Notes: generated by a model not told the origin, from the letters alone. A DNA stretch of 64,000 nt from Candidatus Rhodoblastus alkanivorans (GCF_022760755.1 NZ_JAIVFP010000001.1:1133501-1197500), one strand, 5' to 3'. Shown: positions 8,367-23,087, counted from the first letter of the stretch. Translations and numbers: made by a program.

Positions 8367-9920
8367 ATGGAGCCTCGAATGTTGAACTGGTCCGCGCAAT
8401 CTTCCCGTCGTGAACCGTCGCCCTCGCGCGCCCGGCGCCGCCCGCTGCGCAGGGTGATGCTGAGCGCCGTGGGCGCGACAGCGCTCATCGGCTCCGCCGC
8501 CGGCGTGACGATGGTGCCGGCTCATGCCGAGGCCCCCGCCAACCAGGGCTTGAACCCGGTCGGGCCGACGTCCTTCGCCGACCTGGTCGATCGCGTCAAG
8601 GGCGCGGTGGTTTCGGTCAAGGTCGACGTTGTGGAGAAGAGCGACGCCAATGGCGCGGATTTCGGCGGAGGCCTGCCTCCGGGGATGCCGCCGGTCTCGC
8701 CCGACGACCCGCTCTATCATTTCTTCAAGCGCTTCGGCAGCCCGATGCCGCGTCACCCGCACAAGGGCGAAGCGCTCGGCTCGGGCTTCATCATTTCGAG
8801 CGACGGCTATGTCGTGACCAACAATCATGTCGTCAACGACGCGACCGACGTGAAGATCACGCTCCAAGGCGGCAAGGTCGTGCCGGCCAAGATCGTCGGC
8901 GTGGACAAGAAGACCGATCTCGCCCTGCTCAAGATCACCGCGCCGGGAACCTATCCTTACGTCCAGTTCTCGAACACCATGCCGCGCGTCGGCGACTGGG
9001 TGATCGCGGTCGGCAATCCCTTCGGCCTCGGCGGCACGGTCACGGCGGGCATCGTTTCCGCGCGGGGCCGGGATATCGGCTCGGGACCCTATGACGATTA
9101 CCTGCAGATCGACGCCCCGGTGAACCGCGGCAATTCCGGCGGTCCGACCTTCAACGAGAAGGGCGAGGTCGTCGGCATCAACACCGCGATCTATTCGCCA
9201 TCGGGCGGCAGCGTCGGCATCGGCTTCGCCATTCCCTCGGAAGTCGCCAAGGAGGTCATCACCGAGCTTAAGGAAAAGGGCTCGGTCAGCCGCGGCTATA
9301 TCGGCGTGCAGATCCAGTCGGTGACCACCGAAATCGCCGAAAGCCTCGGGCTGAAGTCCACCGAGGGCGCGCTCGTCGCCCAGGTCCAGCCGAACACGCC
9401 GGCTGTCGCGGCGGGCGTTGAGTCGGGCGACGTCATTTCCGCCGTCAACGGCGTGAAGGTCGAGAATCCGCACGAGCTGTCGCGCAAGATCGCGGCGCTC
9501 GGCCCCAATGCGGAAGTCGATCTGACGATCATCCGCAACGGCGCCGACAAGAACATCAAGCTCAAGCTGGGCAAGCTGCCGGACGAGGTTCAGGCCAAGG
9601 CGGGAACCGTCGTGCCCGAAAAGGCGGCGAAAACCGCCCTCGCGAAATTCGGCTTCAGCCTGGAGCCATCGTCGGATGTCGCGGGCGCCGGCAAGGTCGG
9701 CGCGGTGGTCACCGACATCGATCCGGACGGCCCGGCGGCGCAAAAGGGGCTTCGCCAGGGCGACGTGATCCTCGACATCGCCGGCAAGCCGGTCGTGGGG
9801 CCCGCGGATGTGGTCAAGGCCCTGAGCGACGCCAAGAAGGATGGACGTCGCGCCGTCCTACTTCGGGTGAAGACCGGGGACAACACCCACTTCCTCGCCC
9901 TTTCCACGGACGCCTCGTAA
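8367..9920 (+). CDS. degP: DegP/HtrA-type periplasmic serine protease (Do family)
   Basis: A 517-residue periplasmic protease-chaperone. The N-terminus has an Arg-rich n-region, a hydrophobic core and AHAEAPA near residue 54, consistent with Sec export. The trypsin-like domain carries the catalytic triad H154 (TNNHV), D184 (TDLALLK) and S257 (GNSGGP). Two PDZ domains follow, at about 290-385 and 420-510. An internal ATG at 8379 would shorten it by four residues. It is followed by a strong hairpin and a response regulator gene, a pairing also known in other Rhizobiales, where the regulator is often envelope-stress related (inference). Confidence 0.95.
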   Translation: MEPRMLNWSAQSSRREPSPSRARRRPLRRVMLSAVGATALIGSAAGVTMVPAHAEAPANQGLNPVGPTSFADLVDRVKGAVVSVKVDVVEKSDANGADFGGGLPPGMPPVSPDDPLYHFFKRFGSPMPRHPHKGEALGSGFIISSDGYVVTNNHVVNDATDVKITLQGGKVVPAKIVGVDKKTDLALLKITAPGTYPYVQFSNTMPRVGDWVIAVGNPFGLGGTVTAGIVSARGRDIGSGPYDDYLQIDAPVNRGNSGGPTFNEKGEVVGINTAIYSPSGGSVGIGFAIPSEVAKEVITELKEKGSVSRGYIGVQIQSVTTEIAESLGLKSTEGALVAQVQPNTPAVAAGVESGDVISAVNGVKVENPHELSRKIAALGPNAEVDLTIIRNGADKNIKLKLGKLPDEVQAKAGTVVPEKAAKTALAKFGFSLEPSSDVAGAGKVGAVVTDIDPDGPAAQKGLRQGDVILDIAGKPVVGPADVVKALSDAKKDGRRAVLLRVKTGDNTHFLALSTDAS

Positions 9921-9928
9921 GGCTCGAA

Positions 9929-9959
9929 CGAAAGGGCGCTCTCAACCAGCGCCCTTTCG
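9929..9959 (+). terminator. hairpin after degP
   Basis: A perfect 12-bp stem (CGAAAGGGCGCT at 9929-9940, AGCGCCCTTTCG at 9948-9959) with a 7-base loop, nine bases after the degP stop. There is no T run, so it could be a Rho-dependent end, an mRNA stabiliser or an attenuator. CGAAAGGGCGCTC recurs at 9985-9997 and could pair with the same right arm. Confidence 0.6.
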
Positions 9960-10091
9960 CCGGAAGGCATCGGAAACGAATCCTCGAAAGGGCGCTCATA
10001 CTCCCGAACCGGCGACCGGTTCGCGGCGCGCGCTCTCGGCGGCAGGTCGGGACGCGGTCCCAGCCTGCCGACTTTTTTCGAGGAATGAATT

Positions 10092-10787
10092 ATGCTCTCG
10101 GACATGCGCATATTGATCATCGAAGACGATCCGCAGGCTTCCGCCTATCTCGTCAAGGCATTTCGCGAAGCCGGCCATGTCGCCGATACCGCCACCGACG
10201 GCCTCGCCGGCTATGCCCGCGCCGAGGGCGGCGCTTATGACGTTTTGATCGTCGACCGCATGCTGCCCAAGCTCGACGGCCTCTCGCTGATCGGAGGCCT
10301 GCGCGCGCAAAAAATCGACACGCCGGTGCTTATTCTTTCCGCGCTCGGCCAGGTCGACGACCGCGTGAAAGGCTTGCGCGCGGGCGGCGACGATTATCTC
10401 GCCAAGCCCTACGCCTTCGCCGAACTGCTCGCCCGGGTGGAAATTCTGGCGCGGCGGCGCGGCGGGGCTGCGGCCGAGGAGACGGTCTATCGCGTCGCCG
10501 ATCTGGAGCTCGACCGGCTCAAGCACAAGGTCTTTCGTGCTGGCAAGGAGATCGTGCTGCAGCCGCGCGAATTCCGCCTGCTCGAATATCTGATGCGCCA
10601 CGCTGGCCAGGTGGTGACCCGCACCATGCTGCTCGAAAATGTCTGGGACTACCACTTCGACCCGCAAACCAATGTGATCGACGTGCATATTTCAAGGCTG
10701 CGCGGCAAGATCGACAAGGGGCAGGAGAAGCAGTTGCTGCAGACCGTTCGCGGCGCGGGCTATACCTTGCGCGAGGGGCTGGTTTGA
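10092..10787 (+). CDS. OmpR-family response regulator (orphan)
   Basis: A 231-residue two-component regulator with an N-terminal receiver domain (EDD acidic pair, phospho-acceptor Asp in VLIVDRMLP at residue 55, conserved Lys in YLAKPYAFAEL) and a C-terminal winged-helix DNA-binding domain (QPREFRLLEYLM...NVIDVHISRLRGKID). GAGGA lies seven bases before the ATG. In related genomes this kind of gene after degP is followed by a sensor kinase (recalled, not checked). Here the stop is ten bases from the convergent purD stop and no kinase gene is present. Confidence 0.92.
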   Translation: MLSDMRILIIEDDPQASAYLVKAFREAGHVADTATDGLAGYARAEGGAYDVLIVDRMLPKLDGLSLIGGLRAQKIDTPVLILSALGQVDDRVKGLRAGGDDYLAKPYAFAELLARVEILARRRGGAAAEETVYRVADLELDRLKHKVFRAGKEIVLQPREFRLLEYLMRHAGQVVTRTMLLENVWDYHFDPQTNVIDVHISRLRGKIDKGQEKQLLQTVRGAGYTLREGLV

Positions 10788-10797
10788 TGGGCGGCGG

Positions 10798-12063
10798 TCA
10801 ACGCTTGATGGCGCGCCAGCCGATGTCGCGCCGGTAGAAGCCGTCGGGGAAGTCTATTGCCGCGACGCCGCGATAGGCGAGCGCCTGAGCGTCCGCGACG
10901 CTGTCGGCGAGCGCGATGACATTGAGGACGCGGCCGCCATTGGCGACGAGTTGGCCGTTTTCCATTTTCGTCCCGGCATGGGCGACGCTCACGCCGGGAA
11001 TTTTTTCGGCCTCCTCGACGCCTCCGATCCGCCCGCCTTTGTGCGGCGTCCCGGGATAGCCGCGCGCCGCCAGCACCACCGTCAAAGCGGTCTTGGGCGA
11101 GAGACGCACGGCCTCCGGCAACCGGCCGTCCGCGCAGGCGAGCAGCAGTCCGAGCAGATCGTCCTCCAGCCGGGCCATCATCACCTGGCATTCCGGATCG
11201 CCGAACCTGGTGTTGTATTCAATCAGTTTCGGGCCGTCCTTGCCGATCATCAGCCCGGCGAAGAGCACACCCTTGAAGGGGCAGCCTTCGGCCTTCATGG
11301 CGGCGACCGTCGGCGCGATGATGTCCTTCATCACCCGCGCGCTCATTTCGGGCGTCATCACCGGGGCGGGCGAATAGGCTCCCATGCCGCCGGTATTCGG
11401 CCCGACGTCGCCGTCGCCGGCCCTTTTGTGGTCCTGCGCCGAGGCGAAAGCGAGCGCCTTTTCGCCGTCGCAAAGCGCGAAAAAGGAGGCCTCCTCGCCT
11501 TCGAGATATTCCTCGATCACCGCTTCGGCGCCCGCCGCGCCGAAGGCGCCGGCGAACAGCGCATCGACCGCCCGTTCCGCCTCGTCGATCGTCATCGCCA
11601 CGACCACGCCCTTGCCGGCGGCGAGGCCGTCGGCCTTGACCACGATCGGCGCGCCCTTTTCGCGCACGAAAGCGAGCGCGCTGTCGCGGTCGGCGAAGCG
11701 GCCGTAGGCGGCGGTCGGAATATGATATTTGGCGCAGATATCCTTGGTGAAACCCTTGGACCCCTCGAGCCGGGCCGCCGCCTTGCTCGGCCCGAAGGCC
11801 TTGATTCCCGCAGCTTCCAAGGCGTCCACCAGGCCATCTACCAATGGCTGCTCGGGGCCGATCGCCACGAAGGCGATGTTCTGGACCCGGCAGAAGGCGA
11901 TGACCGCGTCGAAATCCGTCGCGTCGAGCGCGACGTTCTGCGCGACGCGGGCCGTGCCGGGATTGCCGGGGGCGACGAAAAGGCGATCGAGCAGCGGGCT
12001 TTTGGCAAGTGCCAGGCTAAGCGCATGTTCGCGGCCGCCGGAGCCGATGAGGAGAACGTTCAT
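10798..12063 (-). CDS. purD: phosphoribosylamine-glycine ligase PurD
   Basis: PurD makes glycinamide ribonucleotide from phosphoribosylamine, glycine and ATP in de novo purine synthesis. The 421-residue length matches the family. The N-terminus [15 protein letters not shown], the ATP-grasp region ([15 protein letters not shown]), [14 protein letters not shown] and [10 protein letters not shown] are all present. It is monocistronic and convergent with the response regulator gene. The upstream region is AT-rich. Confidence 0.97.
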   Translation of the reverse strand: MNVLLIGSGGREHALSLALAKSPLLDRLFVAPGNPGTARVAQNVALDATDFDAVIAFCRVQNIAFVAIGPEQPLVDGLVDALEAAGIKAFGPSKAAARLEGSKGFTKDICAKYHIPTAAYGRFADRDSALAFVREKGAPIVVKADGLAAGKGVVVAMTIDEAERAVDALFAGAFGAAGAEAVIEEYLEGEEASFFALCDGEKALAFASAQDHKRAGDGDVGPNTGGMGAYSPAPVMTPEMSARVMKDIIAPTVAAMKAEGCPFKGVLFAGLMIGKDGPKLIEYNTRFGDPECQVMMARLEDDLLGLLLACADGRLPEAVRLSPKTALTVVLAARGYPGTPHKGGRIGGVEEAEKIPGVSVAHAGTKMENGQLVANGGRVLNVIALADSVADAQALAYRGVAAIDFPDGFYRRDIGWRAIKR

Positions 12064-12387
12064 GAAAGGCCTCGTTTGGTCGCCTGTTTAGGCGAGGGCG
12101 AGCCGCCTTTCAACTTGCGGAATGAATGGCGTTCGATCGGCGCGTTCATTTAACAATTTAATGACGACATTGCTCGATTTTTCTTCAAATTCTCTGATTT
12201 TTGCTTATAAATAGAGTGCTTAGGACGTCCTGCGGCATTTTCGGGCAGGGCGGTCGGGCGGCGCGCTTTTTCAAGGCGCCGGCCGCGCCAAAATCGCGCT
12301 GTATGGCGCGGTTCGGGGTGCGGGATTTAGCGGCGAGATCCGCCGGTAATTCTTCGTCGAATTTGTGTCAACAAAGAAATTGCGAAG
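12064..12387. other. intergenic region between purD and the SnoaL-like gene
   Basis: A 324-base divergent gap. The part from 12147 to 12215 is markedly AT-rich for this window and probably holds the promoters of both neighbours. I see no RNA gene, clear riboswitch or repeat. A rightward ORF from 12201 has no coding features and is not accepted. Confidence 0.5.
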
Positions 12388-12828
12388 ATGAGCGATACGA
12401 AAATATTTTTGGCAAGCCTCAGCCGCGAACAATATCTGGCTCTCGCCCGCGATATTTACGGCCGGCGCGCCAAAGGCGACAACGAGCCGGGATTGCAGTT
12501 TTTCGCTGACAACGCGACCTATCGCCTGATCGGGTCGCGCGACCTGATCCCGGCGGCCGGCGTGCGGGTCGGCAAGAACGAAATCCGCGAGGCCTGGCGC
12601 GCCTTCGACGTCGATTTCGAGATCGTCACCTTCGAGATCGACGATCTGGTCGTCGATTTTCCCCGCATGTCCTATATGTCCTGGCACATGACGCTGAAAA
12701 ATCGCGGCACCGGCGCGATGGTCGAGCTTGAGGGCGTGGACCGCCTGCGCTGGGAGGATTTCAAGGTCGTCGATTGGACGCGCTATTTCGACACAGCCTT
12801 GGTCGCCGCGCTGCGGCAGGGCGAATGA
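12388..12828 (+). CDS. SnoaL/NTF2-like domain protein
   Basis: A 146-residue cytoplasmic protein with the layout of the SnoaL/NTF2-like superfamily. It has a helical N-terminus (LSREQYLALARDIYGRRAKGD), then FFADNATYRLIGSRDLIPAAGVRVGKNEIREAW, then beta strands ending VVDWTRYFDT. Members include isomerases, polyketide cyclases and many proteins of unknown function, so no reaction is assigned. It converges on the TPR gene with six bases between. Confidence 0.7.
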   Translation: MSDTKIFLASLSREQYLALARDIYGRRAKGDNEPGLQFFADNATYRLIGSRDLIPAAGVRVGKNEIREAWRAFDVDFEIVTFEIDDLVVDFPRMSYMSWHMTLKNRGTGAMVELEGVDRLRWEDFKVVDWTRYFDTALVAALRQGE

Positions 12829-12834
12829 ACGCAG

Positions 12835-14604
12835 TCAGTCGCCCTTGCCCGCCACCGTCGCCGGCGCGTGACCTTCGGTATGCTGCGGATCGTCGGGCAG
12901 GCCGTTTTCGATTTTGCTCAGGATCTTGGGCAGATCCTCGGGATCGGGATGGAGGTCGCGGGCGTGGTTCCACTGGAACTTGGCGTCGAGCTTGCGGCCG
13001 ACACGCCAATAAGCGTCGCCAAGATGGTCGTTGATGGTCGGATCGCCAGGCTTCAGGTCAATGGCCTGCTCCAGATATTTCACCGCCTCGTCGTAATGCC
13101 CGAGCTTGTAATGCGCCCAGCCGAGCGAATCGACGATATAGCCGTCGTCCGGCTGCAGTTCGACGGCGCGCCGCAGCATTTTGAAGGCTTCGTCGAGATG
13201 CAGGCCCTGGTCGACCCAGGAATAGCCGAGATAATTCAGCACGAGCGGCTGTTCCGGATAGAGGTCGAGGGCCTCTTTCAGATCGGGCTCGGCCTTGGGC
13301 CAGTCCTTGGCGCGTTCGTAATCGACGCCGCGGAAATAGTAGATCGCCCAGCGGCTCTTGTCGTCGGGCGCCGTCAGCGCCAGCACCTTCGTATAGGCCT
13401 CGGCCGATTCCTTGAACTGCTTGTGCGAGCGCAGGACGTCGGCGAGCGCCGAGATCGCGTCCACATTCTCGGGATGGGCCTTGACGATCGCGCGCAACTG
13501 CTTGACCGATTCGTCCGACTTGCCCATGGCGTCGAGCAGCAGAGCGATGCGGATGTCGGTCGTGACCCGCAGCGGACTTGAATCGGGCACCTGATCGTAG
13601 ATTTCGATCGCCGCGCCATATTGCTTGAGCTTGCCATAGGCTTCGCCGAGGGTGTCGAGCGCCAGGGCATGTTCGGGCGCGAGTTCGAGCGAAAGGCGCA
13701 GAAAGACGATCGCCGCGATCTGGTCGCCGGCCCGGCTCGAGGCCGCGCCCAGGCCATAGGCGCCGAGGCCGTAAAGCACTTCCGCCGCGCCGGCCTTGAC
13801 GTTCTGGACCATAGGTTCGAGCTTCCGTCCCGCCGCGAGATCGGCGAGCGCGGCCTCGACCACGGGATTGTGCGGTTGGAGCTTGTCGAAGGCGGCATAG
13901 ACCGCCTTGGCCTCGTCAATCTTGCCCTGCCGCGCCAGATTGCGGGCATAGGCGTCGATCAGGCGCAGCGTGGAATGGTCGCCGCCATAGGCGGCTTTGA
14001 GCCGGGCCCCGGCTTCTGCGGTCCGTCCGGCGACGTCGAGCATCAAGCCGGCGTGGAAGTCGCGAAATACGGCGAAGCTCGGATCGCTCATCGTATCGAC
14101 CAGAGCGATCGCCTTTTTCACGTCGCCGGAGCCGACATAGCTCCACGCCGTCAGCAAAATGGTGGTGAGATCGCCCTTGCCGTCGCCGCCCTTGAGCAGG
14201 GCGCGCGCCGCCCCGAAATTCTTGTCCCGGAAGTCGCGCACCACCAGAGTGAGGCGGGCGGAGGCATTGTGCCGATCGCGCTGGAGCAGCTTCTGCGCCA
14301 GGGCGTTCGCGGCGTCCATGTCGCCGTTCGCGAGCGTCGCGACGAAGGCGCTCTGAATCAGCTCGGGATTGCGGGGATCGGCGCGCAAGGCTTCGCGGAA
14401 GAAGGTCGAGGCCGCGAATGTGTCGTGCTCGGCCTCCGCGACCCGCGCGGAAAGATAATTGCCGGCCGGACTTTCGCCGACCTCGAAGGGCTCCGAAATA
14501 GCAGCGGTCTGATGCGCCTGGCCCGCGCAGGGCAGCAGGGCGAGGGTGAGAGCCAGGCCGTAAAAAAGGGCGCTTTTGCGCGCGCTGACGAATGTGAGGT
14601 GCAC
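12835..14604 (-). CDS. exported TPR-repeat protein
   Basis: A 589-residue protein made almost wholly of tetratricopeptide repeats, with clear units in the C-terminal half (YLGYSWVDQGLHLDEAFKML, DSLGWAHYKLGHYDEAVKYL, INDHLGDAYWRVGRKLDAKFQW). The GTG at 14604 is preferred: GGAAAG lies nine bases upstream and the product begins with a signal peptide (SALFYGLALTLALLPCAGQAHQ). The frame is open up to 14703 but without signal-like features. It resembles the large TPR proteins of alphaproteobacteria thought to act in envelope assembly. Its partner is unknown. Confidence 0.8.
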   Translation of the reverse strand: MHLTFVSARKSALFYGLALTLALLPCAGQAHQTAAISEPFEVGESPAGNYLSARVAEAEHDTFAASTFFREALRADPRNPELIQSAFVATLANGDMDAANALAQKLLQRDRHNASARLTLVVRDFRDKNFGAARALLKGGDGKGDLTTILLTAWSYVGSGDVKKAIALVDTMSDPSFAVFRDFHAGLMLDVAGRTAEAGARLKAAYGGDHSTLRLIDAYARNLARQGKIDEAKAVYAAFDKLQPHNPVVEAALADLAAGRKLEPMVQNVKAGAAEVLYGLGAYGLGAASSRAGDQIAAIVFLRLSLELAPEHALALDTLGEAYGKLKQYGAAIEIYDQVPDSSPLRVTTDIRIALLLDAMGKSDESVKQLRAIVKAHPENVDAISALADVLRSHKQFKESAEAYTKVLALTAPDDKSRWAIYYFRGVDYERAKDWPKAEPDLKEALDLYPEQPLVLNYLGYSWVDQGLHLDEAFKMLRRAVELQPDDGYIVDSLGWAHYKLGHYDEAVKYLEQAIDLKPGDPTINDHLGDAYWRVGRKLDAKFQWNHARDLHPDPEDLPKILSKIENGLPDDPQHTEGHAPATVAGKGD

Positions 14605-14699
14605 GAAACCGAACTTTCCATGACGCGCAGCGAGTCGCGCGCTTTGCGATGATCGTCGTGAAGAAGATGGCCTTTTTACGCTCGCAGGGCAAGAACAGG

Positions 14700-15557
14700 T
14701 CAATTGATTTCAATATCGAGGCCAAGGTCGAGCACGGGCGCGGAATGGGTGAGCGCGCCGGAGGAAATCAGGTCGACGCCGGTTTCGGCGATTTCCTTCA
14801 GGCCGTCGAGATGGATTCCGCCCGAGGCTTCGGAGGTCATCCGGCCGCCGATCATCGCCACCGCCTCGCGCAATTGCGCCGGGGCCATATTGTCGAGCAG
14901 CACCGCGTCGGCGCCCTCGGCCAGAACCTCGCGCAACTGGTCGAGCGAATCGACCTCGATCTCGATCTTGACCAGATGGCCGACAAAGGCTTTCGCCGCG
15001 CGCAACGCCGGGACGACGCCGCCGGCGACGGCGATATGATTGTCCTTGATCAGCACGGCGTCGTCGAGGCCGAAGCGGTGATTGACGCCGCCACCGCAGC
15101 GCACCGCATATTTCTCGAAAGCGCGCAGGCCAGGCGTCGTCTTGCGGGTGCAGCAGACCTTCGTCTTGGTGTGGGCGATCGCGGCGGCGTATTGCGACGT
15201 CAAGGTGGCGACGCCGCACAGCCGGCCGAGAAAGTTGAGCGCGACGCGCTCGCCGGCGAGAACGCCGCGCGCCGGGCCCTCGATCCGGGCAAGGATCGCG
15301 CCGGGCGCGAAGGACTCGCCGTCGCGCGCGGCCGGCTCGAAGCTTATGGCGGGATCGACCAGCTCGAAGGCCTTGCGCGCGAGATCGAGTCCGGCGAGGA
15401 CGCCCGGCCTTTTGCGCGCGGCGATCACGGCCCGGGCCTGGGCCGCGGCGGGAATGACGGCCTGCGAGGTGATGTCGCCGGCGCGGCCGAGATCTTCGGC
15501 CAAGGCGTCGCGCACGGCCGCCTCGACCAGATGGGGGCTGAGTATGGGAAGATTCAT
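14700..15557 (-). CDS. nadC: quinolinate phosphoribosyltransferase NadC
   Basis: NadC converts quinolinate and PRPP to nicotinate mononucleotide, the third step of de novo NAD synthesis. The 285-residue protein has [11 protein letters not shown] at the N-terminus, [21 protein letters not shown] with the substrate-binding basic residues, and the barrel motifs EIEVDSLDQ and EASGGI. The start at 15557 overlaps the nadB stop by four bases (ATGA), so the two are translationally coupled. It is last in the nadA-nadB-nadC operon. Confidence 0.97.
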   Translation of the reverse strand: MNLPILSPHLVEAAVRDALAEDLGRAGDITSQAVIPAAAQARAVIAARKRPGVLAGLDLARKAFELVDPAISFEPAARDGESFAPGAILARIEGPARGVLAGERVALNFLGRLCGVATLTSQYAAAIAHTKTKVCCTRKTTPGLRAFEKYAVRCGGGVNHRFGLDDAVLIKDNHIAVAGGVVPALRAAKAFVGHLVKIEIEVDSLDQLREVLAEGADAVLLDNMAPAQLREAVAMIGGRMTSEASGGIHLDGLKEIAETGVDLISSGALTHSAPVLDLGLDIEIN

Positions 15558-17107
15558 GCGGCCTCGGAAGCGACGACGCCATGCGCGGCGCGCAGGGCCT
15601 CGTCCAGTGTGATGAAGGAGCGGCGGGCCTGCGCCGGATCGGACGCGGGATAATCCGTGCGGAAATGGCCGCCGCGGCTTTCTCGCCGCAGAAAAGCGCT
15701 GGCGGCGATCAGCAGCGCGGCCTCGGCGCGGTTGCGCAGGTCCATGGAGCCCTCGGCGAGCGCCCGGCCGCGCAGGCGGCACAGAGCGCGCAGGGCCTCG
15801 CGCAGGCCGGCCTCGTCGCGCAGCACCCCCACATGGCGCGACATGATCCGGCGAATTTCCGCCGCGCCTTCGGGGTCGCGCCGCTCGGGCTGGCCGGGCG
15901 CGTGCGCGGATTTGAGCGCGGGCAGGGCGGGCAAGGCGGCGGCGATGTCGCGGGCGACGCGATCGCCGAAGACGACGGCCTCGAGCAGCGAATTGGAGGC
16001 GAGACGATTGGCGCCGTGGAGGCCGGTCGAGGCGGCCTCGCCCGCCGCCCACAGGCCGGGGAGCGAAGTCCGGCCGCGCCCATCGGTCCACAGTCCGCCC
16101 ATGTGGTAATGCGCGGCCGGGGCGACGGGGATCGGTTGTAAGGAAGGGTCGATTCCGGCCGCCAGGCAGGACGCCGCGACATTGGGGAATTTTTCCGCGA
16201 AATTCGTTCCGACCGCTTCGGTTGCGTCGAGAAAAGCCCCGCGGCCGGCGGCGATCTCGGCGAAGACGCCGCGCGCGACAATGTCGCGGGGGGCGAGTTC
16301 GGCGTCCCGATGCAGGGCGGGCATGAAGCGCCGCCCCGTCCGATCGACCAGAACGGCGCCTTCGCCGCGCAGGGCCTCGGTCGCCAGGGGTGCGGGGTCG
16401 CGGCCGATGTCGATGGCGGTCGGATGAAATTGGACGAATTCGGCGTCGGCGATGCGCGCGCCCGCCCGCGCCGCGAAAGCGAGCGCCGCGCCGGACGCCT
16501 GGGCGGGATTGGTGGTGACGGCGTAAAGCCCGCCGACGCCGCCGCTGGCGAGCACGGTCGCACGCGCGGGAAAGGCGCGCAGAACGCCTGCCGCGTCGCG
16601 CGCGAATGCGCCGGCGATCCGGCCGTTCTGGACGATCAGGTCCTCGGCGACGAAATTTTCATGCACCGTGATCGACGGAGTCCGCCGTACGGCGGCGATC
16701 AGGGCCTGCATGATGGCGGCGCCGGCGCCGTCGCCCTTGACCCGCACGATGCGGCGAGCCGAATGGGCGGCCTCCTGCGAGGGCGCGAGGCGCCCGGCGG
16801 CGTCGCGGTCGAAAGGCGCGCCGAAACGCAGCAAATCCTCGACTCGCGCCCGGGCCTCGCGCGCGACCGAAAGCGCGACCTCGTTATCGACAATGCCGGC
16901 GCCGGCATTGGCCGTGTCCCTGGCGTGGAGTTCGGGGCTGTCGCCCTCGCTCACAGCCGCCGCGACGCCGCCCTGGGCCCAGACCGAAGACGCGCCTTCG
17001 CCGATCGGAGCGGCGGTGAGCACGGCGACCGGCAGGGGCGCGAGCTTCAGCGCGCAGAACAGGCCGGCCAATCCGCCGCCGACGATGAGGATGTCAGGTT
17101 CTCGCAT
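15554..17107 (-). CDS. nadB: L-aspartate oxidase NadB
   Basis: NadB is the FAD enzyme that oxidises L-aspartate to iminoaspartate, the substrate of NadA. The 517-residue protein has the N-terminal dinucleotide-binding motif [14 protein letters not shown], the [11 protein letters not shown] segment, and the HPTAI and [22 protein letters not shown] motifs of the succinate dehydrogenase/aspartate oxidase family. Length is normal. It lies 76 bases after nadA and overlaps nadC by four bases. Confidence 0.97.
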   Translation of the reverse strand: MREPDILIVGGGLAGLFCALKLAPLPVAVLTAAPIGEGASSVWAQGGVAAAVSEGDSPELHARDTANAGAGIVDNEVALSVAREARARVEDLLRFGAPFDRDAAGRLAPSQEAAHSARRIVRVKGDGAGAAIMQALIAAVRRTPSITVHENFVAEDLIVQNGRIAGAFARDAAGVLRAFPARATVLASGGVGGLYAVTTNPAQASGAALAFAARAGARIADAEFVQFHPTAIDIGRDPAPLATEALRGEGAVLVDRTGRRFMPALHRDAELAPRDIVARGVFAEIAAGRGAFLDATEAVGTNFAEKFPNVAASCLAAGIDPSLQPIPVAPAAHYHMGGLWTDGRGRTSLPGLWAAGEAASTGLHGANRLASNSLLEAVVFGDRVARDIAAALPALPALKSAHAPGQPERRDPEGAAEIRRIMSRHVGVLRDEAGLREALRALCRLRGRALAEGSMDLRNRAEAALLIAASAFLRRESRGGHFRTDYPASDPAQARRSFITLDEALRAAHGVVASEAA

Positions 17108-17183
17108 TTCGGGCGCTCCCCCCCTCTCCCGGCATAAGGCGGCGTCTTTCGACGCGCTATGCGCGCAGAGGGAATAGGTCCGG

Positions 17184-18263
17184 TCACTTCAGTTCGATCA
17201 TCCGCTCGACAGAGCGGCGGGCGCGCGCGGCGAGGATCGGGTCGACGACGACCTCCTCGCGCATATAGACCAGGCTGTCGAGGATTTTCGGCAGCGTGAT
17301 CCGCTTCATATGCGGGCAGAGATTGCACGGGCGCACGAAATCGACGCCCGGATTTTCCGCCGCTACATTATCGGCCATGGAACATTCGGTGACGAGCAGC
17401 ACGCGCTTGGGCTGGCGCGTCTTGACATAGTCGATCATGGCGGCGGTTGAGCCGGAGAAATCGCAGACGTCCACCACTTCCGGCGGGCATTCGGGATGGG
17501 CGACCAGCTTGATCGACGGGTCGTCCTCGCGATAGCGCAGCAATTCCTCGGCCGTGAAGCGCTCGTGCACCTCGCAGGCGCCGTGCCAGGCGATGATTTT
17601 CACTTTGGTCTGGCGCGCGATATTGGCGGCCAGGAAGCGATCGGGAACCATGATCACCGTATCCGCGCCAAGGCTTTCGACCACTTTCAACGCATTGGAC
17701 GAGGTGCAGCAGATGTCCACCTCCGCCTTGACCTCGGCCGAGGTGTTGACATAGGCGACAATCGGAACGCCGGGATATTTGCGGCGCAGCGCCCGCACGT
17801 CCGCTCCCGTGATCGAGGAGGCGAGCGAGCAGCCGGCGCGGGAATCCGGGATCAGCACGGTCTTGTCGGGGCTGAGAATCTTGGATGTTTCCGCCATGAA
17901 ATGGACGCCGCCCTGCACGATGACATCGGCGTCGGACTGGCCGGCGATCCGCGCGAGCTGGAGCGAATCCCCGACGACGTCGGCGACGCAATTATAGATT
18001 TCCGGCGTCTGGTAATTATGCGCCAGGATGACGGCGTTGCGCTGCTTCTTGAGGTCGTTGATCGCCTTGACATAGGGCGCGTGGAACGGCCATTCGATCG
18101 GCGGGATGATCGACTTGACCTTTTCGTAAAGCGGGGCGGTCTCGCGGGCGACTTCCGGCGTCCACGCCAGATTGGGCATGGGGACGACGCCATGGCGCAG
18201 GGCGGCGGGGCTCGGCTGAACCGGGGCCGCCCCGAGAACTTGAGAAGAAGTGACAACCTGCAT
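17184..18263 (-). CDS. nadA: quinolinate synthase NadA
   Basis: NadA condenses iminoaspartate with dihydroxyacetone phosphate to quinolinate using a 4Fe-4S cluster. Core motifs are present: [48 protein letters not shown] and CNLCPHMK, which include the likely cluster Cys residues. I choose the ATG at 18263 because GGTGAG lies just upstream. ATGs at 18275, 18296 and 18335 are in frame, but 18296 lies inside an operator-like palindrome. First gene of nadABC, preceded by two matching palindromes. Confidence 0.95.
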   Translation of the reverse strand: MQVVTSSQVLGAAPVQPSPAALRHGVVPMPNLAWTPEVARETAPLYEKVKSIIPPIEWPFHAPYVKAINDLKKQRNAVILAHNYQTPEIYNCVADVVGDSLQLARIAGQSDADVIVQGGVHFMAETSKILSPDKTVLIPDSRAGCSLASSITGADVRALRRKYPGVPIVAYVNTSAEVKAEVDICCTSSNALKVVESLGADTVIMVPDRFLAANIARQTKVKIIAWHGACEVHERFTAEELLRYREDDPSIKLVAHPECPPEVVDVCDFSGSTAAMIDYVKTRQPKRVLLVTECSMADNVAAENPGVDFVRPCNLCPHMKRITLPKILDSLVYMREEVVVDPILAARARRSVERMIELK

Positions 18264-18277
18264 GACGCTCACCATTA

Positions 18278-18298
18278 TTATGCTCAATATGAGCATAA
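18278..18298 (-). promoter_or_regulatory. nadABC operator-like palindrome 1
   Basis: Perfect 9-bp arms TTATGCTCA and TGAGCATAA around a 3-base spacer, 15 bases upstream of the chosen nadA start. It shares the consensus (A/T)TATRCTCA-N3-TGAGYATAA with the site at 18361. A NAD-biosynthesis repressor such as NadQ is a plausible owner; that is an inference. Confidence 0.7.
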
Positions 18299-18360
18299 CT
18301 TGACCGGAACGAAGGGCGGCGGGGTTTTTCCCCAAGACGGTTCCCTTTCACACTTCCTAC

Positions 18361-18381
18361 ATATACTCATAATGAGTATAA
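18361..18381 (-). promoter_or_regulatory. nadABC operator-like palindrome 2
   Basis: TATACTCAT and ATGAGTATA form a perfect palindrome about one central base (18362-18380). Aligned on CTCA-N3-TGAG it matches the site at 18278, with centres 83 bases apart. The spacing would allow cooperative binding or looping over the nadA promoter. Confidence 0.68.
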
Positions 18382-18484
18382 AGGCAAGGCCGATTCGTTA
18401 ACAATTTTGCTGTTGGTTAGCGGCGCCGAAAACTCGGTCAACCTTTTCGATCCAGGCTGGTTCGGCGTTTTCGGAAATGGCGAA

Positions 18485-22936
<4,452 letters not shown>

Positions 22937-23087
22937 CGGCCCGGACTATTGCACGAATGCGCGACAAAAGCGAAAGGCCCTTGTGCGGCGCCGATATAAA
23001 AGGTCTTATTCCATCGTTTTTATGGGTTTTTGCTGGATAAAATGATATTTTGCCGGGAATCGGCGTCAGGCGGCGGGAACGGGAGAA

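Noticed and set aside
12201-12509. 102-codon ORF in the purD-SnoaL gap
   Set aside because: No ribosome site or family features, and it overlaps the better gene at 12388.
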